25,480 nt of DNA from Syntrophaceae bacterium UBA6078 (GTDB lineage: Bacteria > Desulfobacterota > Syntrophia > Syntrophales > UBA2210). The notes beneath the pieces were generated by a model. The model was given only the letters and a program-made list of their open reading frames with translations, had not been told where the DNA came from and ran no database searches. The position numbers were made by a program, and so were the translations under genes. Numbering within the stretch: position 1 is the first letter of the stretch; each line of letters begins with the position of its first letter. The stretch spans positions 1 to 25,480 of the forward strand of contig DIXO01000013.1 of NCBI GenBank assembly GCA_002428735.1. The letters are read 5' to 3'. Of this stretch, positions 1 through 6,871 are shown piece by piece.

Positions 1-40
1 GGACATATTACGTGCTCCTGACATATTCTGTAAATAGGTC

Positions 41-71
41 TTGACAAAAACTGAAAACGATAGAATACTAT
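41..71 (+). promoter_or_regulatory. Probable sigma70 promoter of the IclR-type regulator
   Basis: A perfect -35 hexamer TTGACA lies at 41-46. The best -10 match is TACTAT at 66-71 with a 19-bp spacer, which is longer than optimal. TAGAAT at 61-66 would be too close. The octamer GACATATT occurs twice just upstream (2-9 and 20-27), which could be a regulator site. Position relative to the following gene supports the call; the -10 choice is uncertain. Confidence 0.45.
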
Positions 72-89
72 ATCTCAATACGAAATATG

Positions 90-106
90 GTTTCGCAATG
101 CGAAAC
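90..106. promoter_or_regulatory. 17-bp perfect palindrome, likely IclR operator
   Basis: GTTTCGCAATGCGAAAC is an 8+1+8 perfect inverted repeat. It lies between the promoter and the start codon of the IclR-family gene. A second overlapping arm (CGAAA at 81-85 facing TTTCG at 91-95) extends the symmetry. IclR-family regulators commonly bind palindromes of this length with TTTCGCA-like arms and repress their own genes, so autoregulation by the adjacent product is the simplest reading. Confidence 0.6.
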
Positions 107-120
107 GAAAGGGCATAGCA

Positions 121-921
121 ATGGCAGTTCAGGGTTCCAATAAAAACCAAAAACCGGGCAATCTTGTACAGACAATCGAGAGGGTTTCTCTCATCCTGGA
201 TGTGCTGGGAAGGTATTCGCGCGGCATCAGTGTTGGAGAATTATCGGAAGAGGTTGGCCTGCCCAAAGGATCAACCCATCGTTTACTTTCATCTTTGGCC
301 TATTTTAACTTTGTCCGTCAGGATAAACCGACCAAGAAGTATCATCTGGGATTCAAGCTTCTGGAACTCGGCAGCCTGCTTATCACCCAGATAGATTTTC
401 GAAATGAGGCGCGGCCGTTGATGCAGGAGCTCGCGAATAAGACCGGCGAAACCATCCATCTGGTGGTACTGGATCAGAATGAAGCGCTCTACATCGACAA
501 AGTAGCGTTGAATCAGAGCGGTCTGCAGATGATGTCCCGTGTCGGGTTGCGCATGCCGATACACTGTACGTCCGTCGGTAAAATCCTGGCTGCCTATCTT
601 CCCGAAGAGGAGCTTGACCTCATAATAAAAGAAAAAAAACTGCCCCGGCTCACCGCACATACCATGACCGATGTTGCGCTTTTTAAAAGGCATTTAAAAG
701 AGGTCAGAGTGTGCGGGTACGCAATTGATGACGAGGAGAACGAAAACGGAATCAGGTGCGTGGCTGCGCCCATCCGGAACTCTGACGGCGCTGTTGTTGC
801 CGCCTTGAGTATATCCGGTCCGTCGATTCGTGTTTCCCTGAAAGCCATCGAAGATTCATTGAAGGATCAGGTCTGTGCCGCGGCTTTGCATATTTCAAAA
901 AAAACAGGTTTTATCGGGTAA
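121..921 (+). CDS. IclR-family transcriptional regulator
   Basis: A 266-aa protein with the two-domain IclR layout. Residues about 18-75 form the N-terminal winged helix-turn-helix, with the recognition stretch around GLPKGSTHRLLSSL. Residues about 85-260 form the IclR effector-binding domain, with the typical segments LVVLDQNEALYIDK, GLRMPIHCTSVGKILAAYLP and a C-terminal CVAAPIRNSDGAVVAALSISGP. The length is normal for the family. The ATG follows an AAAGGG ribosome site. It sits at the head of a sugar-acid catabolic cluster on the same strand, so it probably controls that cluster and itself through the palindrome at 90-106. The effector is presumably a sugar-acid intermediate; that is inference. 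Family assignment is firm, regulon is not. Confidence 0.93.
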   Translation: MAVQGSNKNQKPGNLVQTIERVSLILDVLGRYSRGISVGELSEEVGLPKGSTHRLLSSLAYFNFVRQDKPTKKYHLGFKLLELGSLLITQIDFRNEARPLMQELANKTGETIHLVVLDQNEALYIDKVALNQSGLQMMSRVGLRMPIHCTSVGKILAAYLPEEELDLIIKEKKLPRLTAHTMTDVALFKRHLKEVRVCGYAIDDEENENGIRCVAAPIRNSDGAVVAALSISGPSIRVSLKAIEDSLKDQVCAAALHISKKTGFIG

Positions 922-977
922 CGGCAATGATTTCCACAATACAACCTTTTTCCGCCGACGGGTGCATTTTCAGCCAA

Positions 978-992
978 ATGTGATGATCACAT
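978..992. promoter_or_regulatory. 15-bp perfect palindrome upstream of the aldolase gene
   Basis: ATGTGATGATCACAT is a 7+1+7 perfect inverted repeat, 53 bases before the aldolase start. The arms TGTGA/TCACA recall CRP-type half-sites, but the central spacing is 3 instead of 6, so it is not a canonical CRP site. It could be an operator for another dimeric regulator. No convincing terminator or promoter is seen in the 922-1044 gap. Confidence 0.35.
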
Positions 993-1044
993 AATCAGGC
1001 GTTCCGGCTCCGTTATACCCTATGGGAAGATGATGGAGGTCGTC

Positions 1045-1689
1045 ATGGATGAGAAATTCGCAGAGGCCTTGAAATTAAGGATTATCCCGGTTGTCGCTAT
1101 TCGTGATGCCGGCCATGCCGACAATCTGGCGGACGCCCTGGTCAGGGGTGGGTTGCCGTGCGCGGAAATCACCTTTCGGACTGAAGCGGCGGCGGACGCC
1201 ATCAAAATAATGGCGTCCCGAGATGACATGATTATCGGCGCGGGCACGGTGCTGACAGTCGAACAGGCCAAACAGGCCGTGGATTGCGGCGCCTGTTTCA
1301 TCGTGTCCCCCGGCTTCAGCGCGAAAGTCGTCCAATACTGCCTTGAGAACGGTATCCCGGTCACGCCCGGCGTCAGCACCCCCACGGATATTCAGACAGC
1401 CTATGAATTTGGGGTGACGCTCGTCAAATTTTTCCCGGCGGAGGCGTTCGGCGGTTTGAAGACGCTGGAAGCGGTGAGCGCCCCCTATCAGATTATGCGG
1501 TTTATCCCTACCGGAGGTATCGGTCCCAACAATCTTCTTCAATATCTATCGCATCCCCGTGTGCCGGCGTGCGGCGGGAGCTGGATGGTAAAATCGGATC
1601 TCATAGCCAACCGGCAATTCGATGTGATCAGCCGCCTGGCTCGCGAAGCCGTTGAACTGGCAGGGAAAGCGGGTGAGGCATTGCCGTAG
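1045..1689 (+). CDS. eda: 2-dehydro-3-deoxy-6-phosphogluconate / 4-hydroxy-2-oxoglutarate aldolase
   Basis: A 214-aa class I aldolase of the KDPG/KHG family, which splits KDPG into pyruvate and glyceraldehyde-3-phosphate. Active-site residues are in place: Glu41 and Arg45 in AEITFRT, the phosphate/substrate loop GAGTVLT (65-71), TPGVSTP (107-113), and the Schiff-base Lys128 in LVKFFPAE. GGSWMV near the C terminus is also typical. I chose the ATG at 1045 because GGAGG at 1035-1039 is correctly spaced for it; an in-frame ATG at 1030 would add five residues without a good ribosome site. It is followed 73 bases later by a KDG kinase, which makes KDPG the likely substrate. Whether it also acts on 4-hydroxy-2-oxoglutarate cannot be told from sequence. 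Confidence 0.92.
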   Translation: MDEKFAEALKLRIIPVVAIRDAGHADNLADALVRGGLPCAEITFRTEAAADAIKIMASRDDMIIGAGTVLTVEQAKQAVDCGACFIVSPGFSAKVVQYCLENGIPVTPGVSTPTDIQTAYEFGVTLVKFFPAEAFGGLKTLEAVSAPYQIMRFIPTGGIGPNNLLQYLSHPRVPACGGSWMVKSDLIANRQFDVISRLAREAVELAGKAGEALP

Positions 1690-1762
1690 ATATTCGTCGG
1701 GAGGCTGCATCCCGGAGGTCACATAAACTGATTGGTCAGTACAAATAAGAGGAGAACACCCG

Positions 1763-2863
1763 ATGCCGGTTCTTGCTATGAAGTCGAAGGATAGCTGTCA
1801 GTACGATCTTCTTGCCATGGGCGAAATCATGCTTCGCCTGGACCCCGACGACGTCCGTATTCACACAGCCCGATCGTTCCGTGTCTGGGAAGGAGGAGGG
1901 GAATACAATGTCGCTCGCGGATTGCGGAGATGTTTCGGGATGAGAACGGCGGTAGTCACGGCGCTTGCGGACAATGCCGTGGGCAGACTGGTTGAAGATC
2001 TCATAATGCAGGGAGGAGTGGACGTCTCGTTTATCAGATGGGTTCCTTTCGACGGCGTCGGTAGAAAGGTCCGGAACGGCTTGAACTTTACCGAACGGGG
2101 GTTTGGGTGCCGGGGCGCCCTGGGCGTTTCGGACAGGGGGCGCACCGCCGTATCCCAGCTGAAACGGGGCGATATACACTGGGAGGAAATATTCGGCCGA
2201 CAGGGAGTGCGCTGGTTTCATACGGGAGGTATTTTTGCGGCACTGTCCGAATCCACCCCCGAAGTCATAGAGGAGGCCATGGTCGCGGCCCGCCGGCACG
2301 GCACCATCGTTTCATACGATCTCAATTACCGGCCCTCGTTGTGGCAGGATATCGGCGGCGAGACAAAAGCTCAGGAAGTCAACCGCCGCCTGGCGCAATA
2401 CGTGGATGTCATGCTGGGGAATGAGGAAGACTTTACGGCCTGTCTGGGCCTGGATGTGGAAGGATTGGACCGGAACCTTTCCGTCATCGATGTGTCCGGT
2501 TTCAAGAAAATGATTGAGGTGGCGGCACGGATGTTTCAGAATTTCAAGGTCATCGGCACCACCCTTCGCACCGTCAGGTCGGCAGGCATCAATGACTGGG
2601 GAGCCGTCTGCTGGGCCGGAGGGCAATTCTATGAAGCTCCCCTCCGCGAAAATCTGGAAATTTACGATCGGATCGGAGGAGGAGACAGCTTTTCCTCAGG
2701 CCTCATTTACGGATTCATGTCGGGCTGTGATCCCCAAACCTCCGTGAATTACGGCGCGGCGCACGGCGCTCTCGCCATGACGACGCCCGGAGACACCTCC
2801 ATGGCAACCCTGAAAGAGGTGGAAAAATTGATGGCCGGCGGAGGTGCCCGTGTGGTTCGCTGA
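1763..2863 (+). CDS. kdgK: PfkB-family sugar kinase, probable 2-keto-3-deoxygluconate kinase
   Basis: A 366-aa ribokinase/PfkB-family protein. The N-terminal GEIMLRLDP and the GGGEYNVARGL region match the substrate-binding lid of KDG kinases. SYDLNYRPSLW is a hallmark of KdgK-like members. The C-terminal signature RIGGGDSFSSGL carries the catalytic base Asp308 in the anion hole motif GGGD. It is longer than typical KdgK (about 310-340 aa), partly through a short N-terminal extension and an insert around residues 220-250. The ATG has a GAGGAG ribosome site. It would phosphorylate KDG to KDPG for the preceding aldolase; the adjacency is the main argument for this substrate over other keto-deoxy sugars. 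Confidence 0.85.
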   Translation: MPVLAMKSKDSCQYDLLAMGEIMLRLDPDDVRIHTARSFRVWEGGGEYNVARGLRRCFGMRTAVVTALADNAVGRLVEDLIMQGGVDVSFIRWVPFDGVGRKVRNGLNFTERGFGCRGALGVSDRGRTAVSQLKRGDIHWEEIFGRQGVRWFHTGGIFAALSESTPEVIEEAMVAARRHGTIVSYDLNYRPSLWQDIGGETKAQEVNRRLAQYVDVMLGNEEDFTACLGLDVEGLDRNLSVIDVSGFKKMIEVAARMFQNFKVIGTTLRTVRSAGINDWGAVCWAGGQFYEAPLRENLEIYDRIGGGDSFSSGLIYGFMSGCDPQTSVNYGAAHGALAMTTPGDTSMATLKEVEKLMAGGGARVVR

Positions 2864-2937
2864 TATCCCCTGATTCATTGAACAGGGAATGAGAGCCTTC
2901 CGAGCCGCGAAGGTGAAATAAAGAAAGGAGGAATACT

Positions 2938-4005
2938 GTGGAATACAGGAATCTGGGAAGGACCGGGCTCAAGGTTTCCACCTTCTGCCTGGGAACCATG
3001 ATGTTCGGACGCCAGGTGGAGGAAGACCTGTCCATCAGAATCATGGAGGAAGCGCTGGATGCGGGCGTCAACTTCATCGATACCGCGGACATGTATGTGA
3101 ACGGAGTGACCGAAGAGATTGTCGGCAAGGCGATACGGAAAAACCGGGATCAGATCGTTCTCGCATCGAAAGGAGGTCATGTCCGGAAACTGGGGAAGCG
3201 GTGGGGCGAGCAAAAGGATTCCGGCCCGATTGACCTGGCACGTCCGAAGGCCTTTCCCAAATGGCCCGGACCAGAAGATGTGGGGCCCAATGACATGGGA
3301 CTGTCGCGCAAACATCTCATGCAGGCGCTCGAAGGGAGTCTCAAACGTCTGAACACGGACTATCTCGATATCTATTACGCCCATATGCCTGATTACAGTA
3401 CTCCCCTGGATGAAACGTTGCGAGCGATGGACGATATGGTCCATCAGGGAAAGGTCCGCTACCTCGGCTGTTCAAACTTCCGCGCCTTTCAGCTTTCCAA
3501 GGCATTATGGCTGAGCGACAAGCACAATCTGGCGAGATGGGACTGTATCCAGCCCCCTTATAATCTCCTGACCCGCGATATCGAATACGAACTCCTGCCC
3601 TTGTGCGCCGAGGAGGGCGTGGGGGTGTGTGTGTTCAGCCCCATGGCCGCAGGATTTCTTTCCGGTAAGTACAAAAAGGAATCGGGGCCCATCAAAGGCG
3701 CCCGGTTCAGTCTCGGCCACCTGGGGTATCGGTACAATGAACCCTACTGGAACGAGGGCAACTTTACCGCAGTGGAACAGTACAAAAAGATCGCCGCGGA
3801 GCGCGGAGTTCCCCTGTCCCAGTTTGCCCTGGCATGGGTGTTGAGCAACCCGACAATTACCGCGGTAGTCAACGGGGCGACTTCGATTGAACAACTGCGA
3901 ATCAATATGGCCGCCACGCAAATGAAATTGTCTCAGGAGGAGCGCGCCGCCTGCGACGTGATCTGGAACCAGCGCAGACCTCCGGGAGTATTTTACGGCC
4001 GATAG
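2938..4005 (+). CDS. Aldo/keto reductase
   Basis: A 355-aa TIM-barrel NAD(P)H-dependent oxidoreductase. It starts with GTG behind a strong AAAGGAGG site. The catalytic tetrad is visible as Asp48, Tyr53 (DTADMY), Lys78 (LASKGG) and His149 (YYAHMPD). The cofactor-binding part near the C terminus contains LAWVLSNPTITAVVNGATS. The overall layout fits the YajO/AKR11-12-like group that acts on aldehydes or sugars. A loop of about 35 residues rich in Lys, Pro and Gly (84-118) separates the catalytic Lys from the next helix. In this cluster it probably interconverts a carbonyl and hydroxyl form of the imported sugar or sugar acid; the exact substrate is unknown. Confidence 0.9.
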   Translation: MEYRNLGRTGLKVSTFCLGTMMFGRQVEEDLSIRIMEEALDAGVNFIDTADMYVNGVTEEIVGKAIRKNRDQIVLASKGGHVRKLGKRWGEQKDSGPIDLARPKAFPKWPGPEDVGPNDMGLSRKHLMQALEGSLKRLNTDYLDIYYAHMPDYSTPLDETLRAMDDMVHQGKVRYLGCSNFRAFQLSKALWLSDKHNLARWDCIQPPYNLLTRDIEYELLPLCAEEGVGVCVFSPMAAGFLSGKYKKESGPIKGARFSLGHLGYRYNEPYWNEGNFTAVEQYKKIAAERGVPLSQFALAWVLSNPTITAVVNGATSIEQLRINMAATQMKLSQEERAACDVIWNQRRPPGVFYGR

Positions 4006-4273
4006 CGAGGTGACCGCCGGGTGAAATTCGGGAGAAAGGGAAGGGGGGTGATCATGCCGGTGGTGGAACAGGGCTTTTGTATCGCCCGGATATAGTGCGA
4101 GACAGAGGTTTTATCAGCGCAGTCCATACGCAAGAAAGTCGATCCTGTTATCTTGAAACGTTTTGCATGCGGGGAACGCGCACATTCCTCCACACAGGTC
4201 TCAAGAGATATCCGGGCTCATGGGCGAACAGAAGGGAGTGTTTTGTTCAGGACGGGAACAAGGAGGGATTGCG
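4006..4273 (+). promoter_or_regulatory. Intergenic leader before the TRAP binding-protein gene
   Basis: This 268-bp gap holds no convincing gene. A 13-codon ORF begins with the ATG at 4054 behind GGGGGGTGATC but has no other support. TTGAAACGTTTTGCA at 4153-4167 is an imperfect palindrome with the central CG seen in LacI-family operators. A stem TTGTTC/GAACAA (4243-4248 with 4256-4261) abuts the AGGAGGG ribosome site at 4261-4267 and could affect translation. These are sequence observations; function is speculative. Confidence 0.3.
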
Positions 4274-5257
4274 ATGAAAGTATACAAGATGAAATGGGCC
4301 GTAGTGCTGGCAGGGGTGATGCTTTTAATCGCGGGGACGGCCGGCCTGGCCGAGGCCCAAAAGATAACCATCAGGCTGGACAGTCCCTTTAAGGCCGGAC
4401 ATATTCTCTGTGATGCCGGCGAGAAATTCAAGGAACTGGTGGGCAAGGCAAGTAAAGGGGAGATCGAGGTTCAGGTCCGGCCGGGAAGCGGTTCGGAAGA
4501 GGAAATCAACGACTGGTGCAGCCAGGGGAAGACAGAGATGCAGGCGACAGGGGGAAGGCCTCTCGAGGTCTTCGCGCCCCAGTATTTCTTCTTCAATGCT
4601 CCCTACGTCATGAAGGACTTCGAGCACTTCACGAGGGTCTGGAAAGCGTCCATGGGGAAGGAGGCCCGGAAGCTCGTCGAAGACAAGGGGAATATGATGT
4701 ATCTGGGCATCGTCTATCGGGGGCTTCGCCAGACCACTTCCAATAAGCCGATTTATGCCCCGCAGGATGTGGCCGGTCTGAAACTGCGGTTGCCGACGGT
4801 AAAAACCTGGATTGCCGTCTGGAAAGAGATGGGGGCAAGTCCGGTACCGATTCCGCTCCCCGATCTGTATCCTTCGCTGAAAGACGGAAGGGCCGAAGCA
4901 TCCGAGGGAGATTTGCCTCAGATCGCCTCGTTCAAACTGCATGAAGTCCAGACGCATCTGACGATTACCAATCATCTCGTGCAAACAGGCGGCATTTTAA
5001 TCAACAGGACCTTCTTCAACGGCCTGTCAAAGGAAAACCAGTCTCTGGTTCTCAAGGCCGCCCAGAGAGCGACCAATTGGGCCAACGACAAAATCAGGAA
5101 AGGAGAGACCCTTATCCTCGTTGATCTGCAGAAAAAGGGGATGCGGGTCGTTATCCCGGATGCCGAAGCATTCAGGCAAAAAGGCAAACCCGCAGTAGAA
5201 GAGTTGTTCCGGACGGAATGGCCGGTGACGACCTGGGGTAAGGTGCTGGCGCAATAG
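4274..5257 (+). CDS. dctP: TRAP transporter solute-binding protein, DctP family (orphan)
   Basis: A 327-aa periplasmic binding protein. The N terminus has basic residues then a hydrophobic stretch ending LAEAQ, a Sec signal peptide of about 27 residues. The mature part begins KITIRLDSPF and includes GLKLRLPTVKTW, containing the conserved Arg that contacts the substrate carboxylate in DctP proteins, and the LPDLYPSLKDGRAEASEGDL region. Start: the ATG at 4274 follows AGGAGGG at 4261-4267; an upstream in-frame ATG at 4163 lacks one and would precede the signal peptide. No DctQ or DctM membrane subunit lies nearby. Instead a TTT transporter follows, so this protein either serves a TRAP membrane unit encoded elsewhere or senses ligand. 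Confidence 0.88.
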   Translation: MKVYKMKWAVVLAGVMLLIAGTAGLAEAQKITIRLDSPFKAGHILCDAGEKFKELVGKASKGEIEVQVRPGSGSEEEINDWCSQGKTEMQATGGRPLEVFAPQYFFFNAPYVMKDFEHFTRVWKASMGKEARKLVEDKGNMMYLGIVYRGLRQTTSNKPIYAPQDVAGLKLRLPTVKTWIAVWKEMGASPVPIPLPDLYPSLKDGRAEASEGDLPQIASFKLHEVQTHLTITNHLVQTGGILINRTFFNGLSKENQSLVLKAAQRATNWANDKIRKGETLILVDLQKKGMRVVIPDAEAFRQKGKPAVEELFRTEWPVTTWGKVLAQ

Positions 5258-5310
5258 CCGGCAGGAGATAACGATCGGTTGAATTTCCAAAAGCAAAGGG
5301 GGGATAAAAA

Positions 5311-6297
5311 ATGAAAAGATGTGTAGGTAAGAAGATCCTGATTGTGGCAATGGCACTGGTTCTGGTTGTGGGTTTCTGCGGCGGAGCCGGAGCCGCGGAC
5401 AAGTACCCTTCCCGGGAAATTGAGCTCATGATTCCCTGGGGAGTAGGGGGGGCTACGGATGTTGTTTTCCGGACCTTTCTATCCGTTATCCCCAAATATC
5501 TGAAGGTGCCGATTCTCATTGTGAACCGGCCGGGGGGAGGGGCCGTGCCTGGTTATGCCGAGGGCATGCAGAAAAAGCCGGATGGCTACTATATGGTGGC
5601 ATGGATAACCGCATCCCTCACCAAAACGCACATGAGCGAGGTGCCCTATGACTATAAGACCTTTGACCCGGTCATCATGATCGTGGATGATCCCTGCTGG
5701 GTTCTGGTGCCGGCAAATTCTCCATACAAAACGATTAATGACCTGATCGACGCCGCCAAAAAGAATCCCGGCAAGGTCACCATGGGTAATGCCGGAGCCG
5801 GAGGAGGAACCCATATGATTGCCCTGGCCTTTGAAAAGAAGGCTGGCGTCAAGTTTAACCATGTTCCCCATCAGGGCGGCGGGCCGACTATCGTGGCTGC
5901 CGTGGGAGGGCATGTCGACTCCTGCAATATGTCGCCCCCCGAAGGTGTGCCTCAGCTCCAGGCCGGGCAGTTGCGCTGCCTTGCTGTGTTCTCGGAGCAA
6001 CGCCTGAAGGATTTCCCCGACATTCCCACCGCAAAGGAGCAGGGCGTCGATTTTGTGATGGGGCAGTGGCGGGGTCTGGCCGTTCCCCAAGGGACACCCC
6101 CGGAGAGAATCAAACTTCTCCACGACGTTTTCAAGGCGACCATGGATGACCCTGATTTCCAGAAACTCGCCCAAAAAGCCGGTATCTCGACAGTATACAA
6201 AGGAACGGCGGATTTTCGGCGGCACGTGGAGAAGGAAAACGAATTTTACAAAAATCTGATTATCGAGAATAAATTGGGGACCCGGTATAACAAATAA
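5311..6297 (+). CDS. tctC: Tripartite tricarboxylate transporter binding protein, TctC/Bug family
   Basis: A 328-aa extracytoplasmic receptor. Residues 1-29 form a signal peptide ending AGAA. The mature N terminus YPSREIELMIPWGVGGATD is the Bug-family opening, whose loop binds the ligand carboxylate through water-mediated contacts. Also typical are VNRPGGGAVPGYAEG, NPGKVTMGNAGAGGGTH and the C-terminal GISTVYKGTADFRRHVEKE. A strong AAGGGGGG ribosome site precedes the ATG. It delivers a carboxylate ligand to TctA/TctB encoded immediately downstream. Context suggests a sugar acid rather than citrate. The 3' side of this gene is followed by a stable hairpin that may protect its mRNA. Confidence 0.93.
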   Translation: MKRCVGKKILIVAMALVLVVGFCGGAGAADKYPSREIELMIPWGVGGATDVVFRTFLSVIPKYLKVPILIVNRPGGGAVPGYAEGMQKKPDGYYMVAWITASLTKTHMSEVPYDYKTFDPVIMIVDDPCWVLVPANSPYKTINDLIDAAKKNPGKVTMGNAGAGGGTHMIALAFEKKAGVKFNHVPHQGGGPTIVAAVGGHVDSCNMSPPEGVPQLQAGQLRCLAVFSEQRLKDFPDIPTAKEQGVDFVMGQWRGLAVPQGTPPERIKLLHDVFKATMDDPDFQKLAQKAGISTVYKGTADFRRHVEKENEFYKNLIIENKLGTRYNK

Positions 6298-6315
6298 CCT
6301 CCAGGAAAACGCGGA

Positions 6316-6362
6316 TAAGGTGACGGGCAGTCGGCAGGATAAGGCCCCTGTCCCTCACCTTA
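6316..6362 (+). promoter_or_regulatory. Long intercistronic hairpin between tctC and tctB
   Basis: TAAGGTGA (6316-6323) pairs perfectly with TCACCTTA (6355-6362). Inside it GGG-CAG (6325-6330) pairs with CTG-CCC (6348-6354) with single-base bulges, giving about 14 base pairs. There is no U tract, so it is not a terminator. Such hairpins between a binding-protein gene and its membrane-component genes usually stabilise the upstream mRNA segment, raising receptor over permease levels. Confidence 0.65.
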
Positions 6363-6379
6363 CCGGATGAAGGTGCGTA

Positions 6380-6850
6380 ATGAGTCGAATACACGCCAAT
6401 GTCATTTTCGGGGTCTGTCTTATGGTTCTGGCGGTGGTGATGTACGCGCTCACCTGCCAGTTTCCTGAACACACGCTGGCTTTCTCCCCGAAAAAGTTTC
6501 CCCGCTTTGTGAGTATGTGTCTCTTCCTGCTGTCTGCCCTCCTTGTCGGACAGGGAATCGGGGAACAGCGAAGGGCGGCGCCACCGGCGGAGAAGCGCGG
6601 AGCGGGCGCGGATCGAGCCTTTTTCATGCGGCTGGGGATCGCCATCCTGATTTCCTATGCCTATACCCGCCTCCTTCCCCTGACCGGCTATGTCGCGGCC
6701 ACGCCGTTTTTCATTGCCGGAATCATGATTCTTTTCAAAGAAAAAAACTGGGTAAAAATCGCGGCAACCTCTGTCATCACAACCGGCGCGCTTTACATCC
6801 TCTTCAGGATCATTTTCAAGGTGCCGCTCCCCCGGTTTGCCCTTTTTTAA
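6380..6850 (+). CDS. tctB: Tripartite tricarboxylate transporter small membrane subunit TctB
   Basis: A 156-aa hydrophobic protein with about four to five membrane segments (roughly residues 6-26, 40-60, 80-98, 102-118 and 125-146). It has the usual TctB features: an N-terminal helix pair with a SPKKFPRFV segment in the first periplasmic loop, a variable charged linker (about 62-78), and a C-terminal LPLPRFALF-like end preceded by LFRIIFKV. Length is typical. It lies between tctC and tctA, with 21 bases to tctA, and forms the inner-membrane complex with TctA. The role in transport is less understood than that of TctA. Assignment rests on position plus topology and the conserved ends. Confidence 0.87.
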   Translation: MSRIHANVIFGVCLMVLAVVMYALTCQFPEHTLAFSPKKFPRFVSMCLFLLSALLVGQGIGEQRRAAPPAEKRGAGADRAFFMRLGIAILISYAYTRLLPLTGYVAATPFFIAGIMILFKEKNWVKIAATSVITTGALYILFRIIFKVPLPRFALF

Positions 6851-6871
6851 GAGCGAAAAGGGAGATGAAAA

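Noticed and set aside
978..992. CRP site
   Set aside because: The arms match TGTGA/TCACA but the 3-bp spacer is not the 6 bp required for CRP binding.
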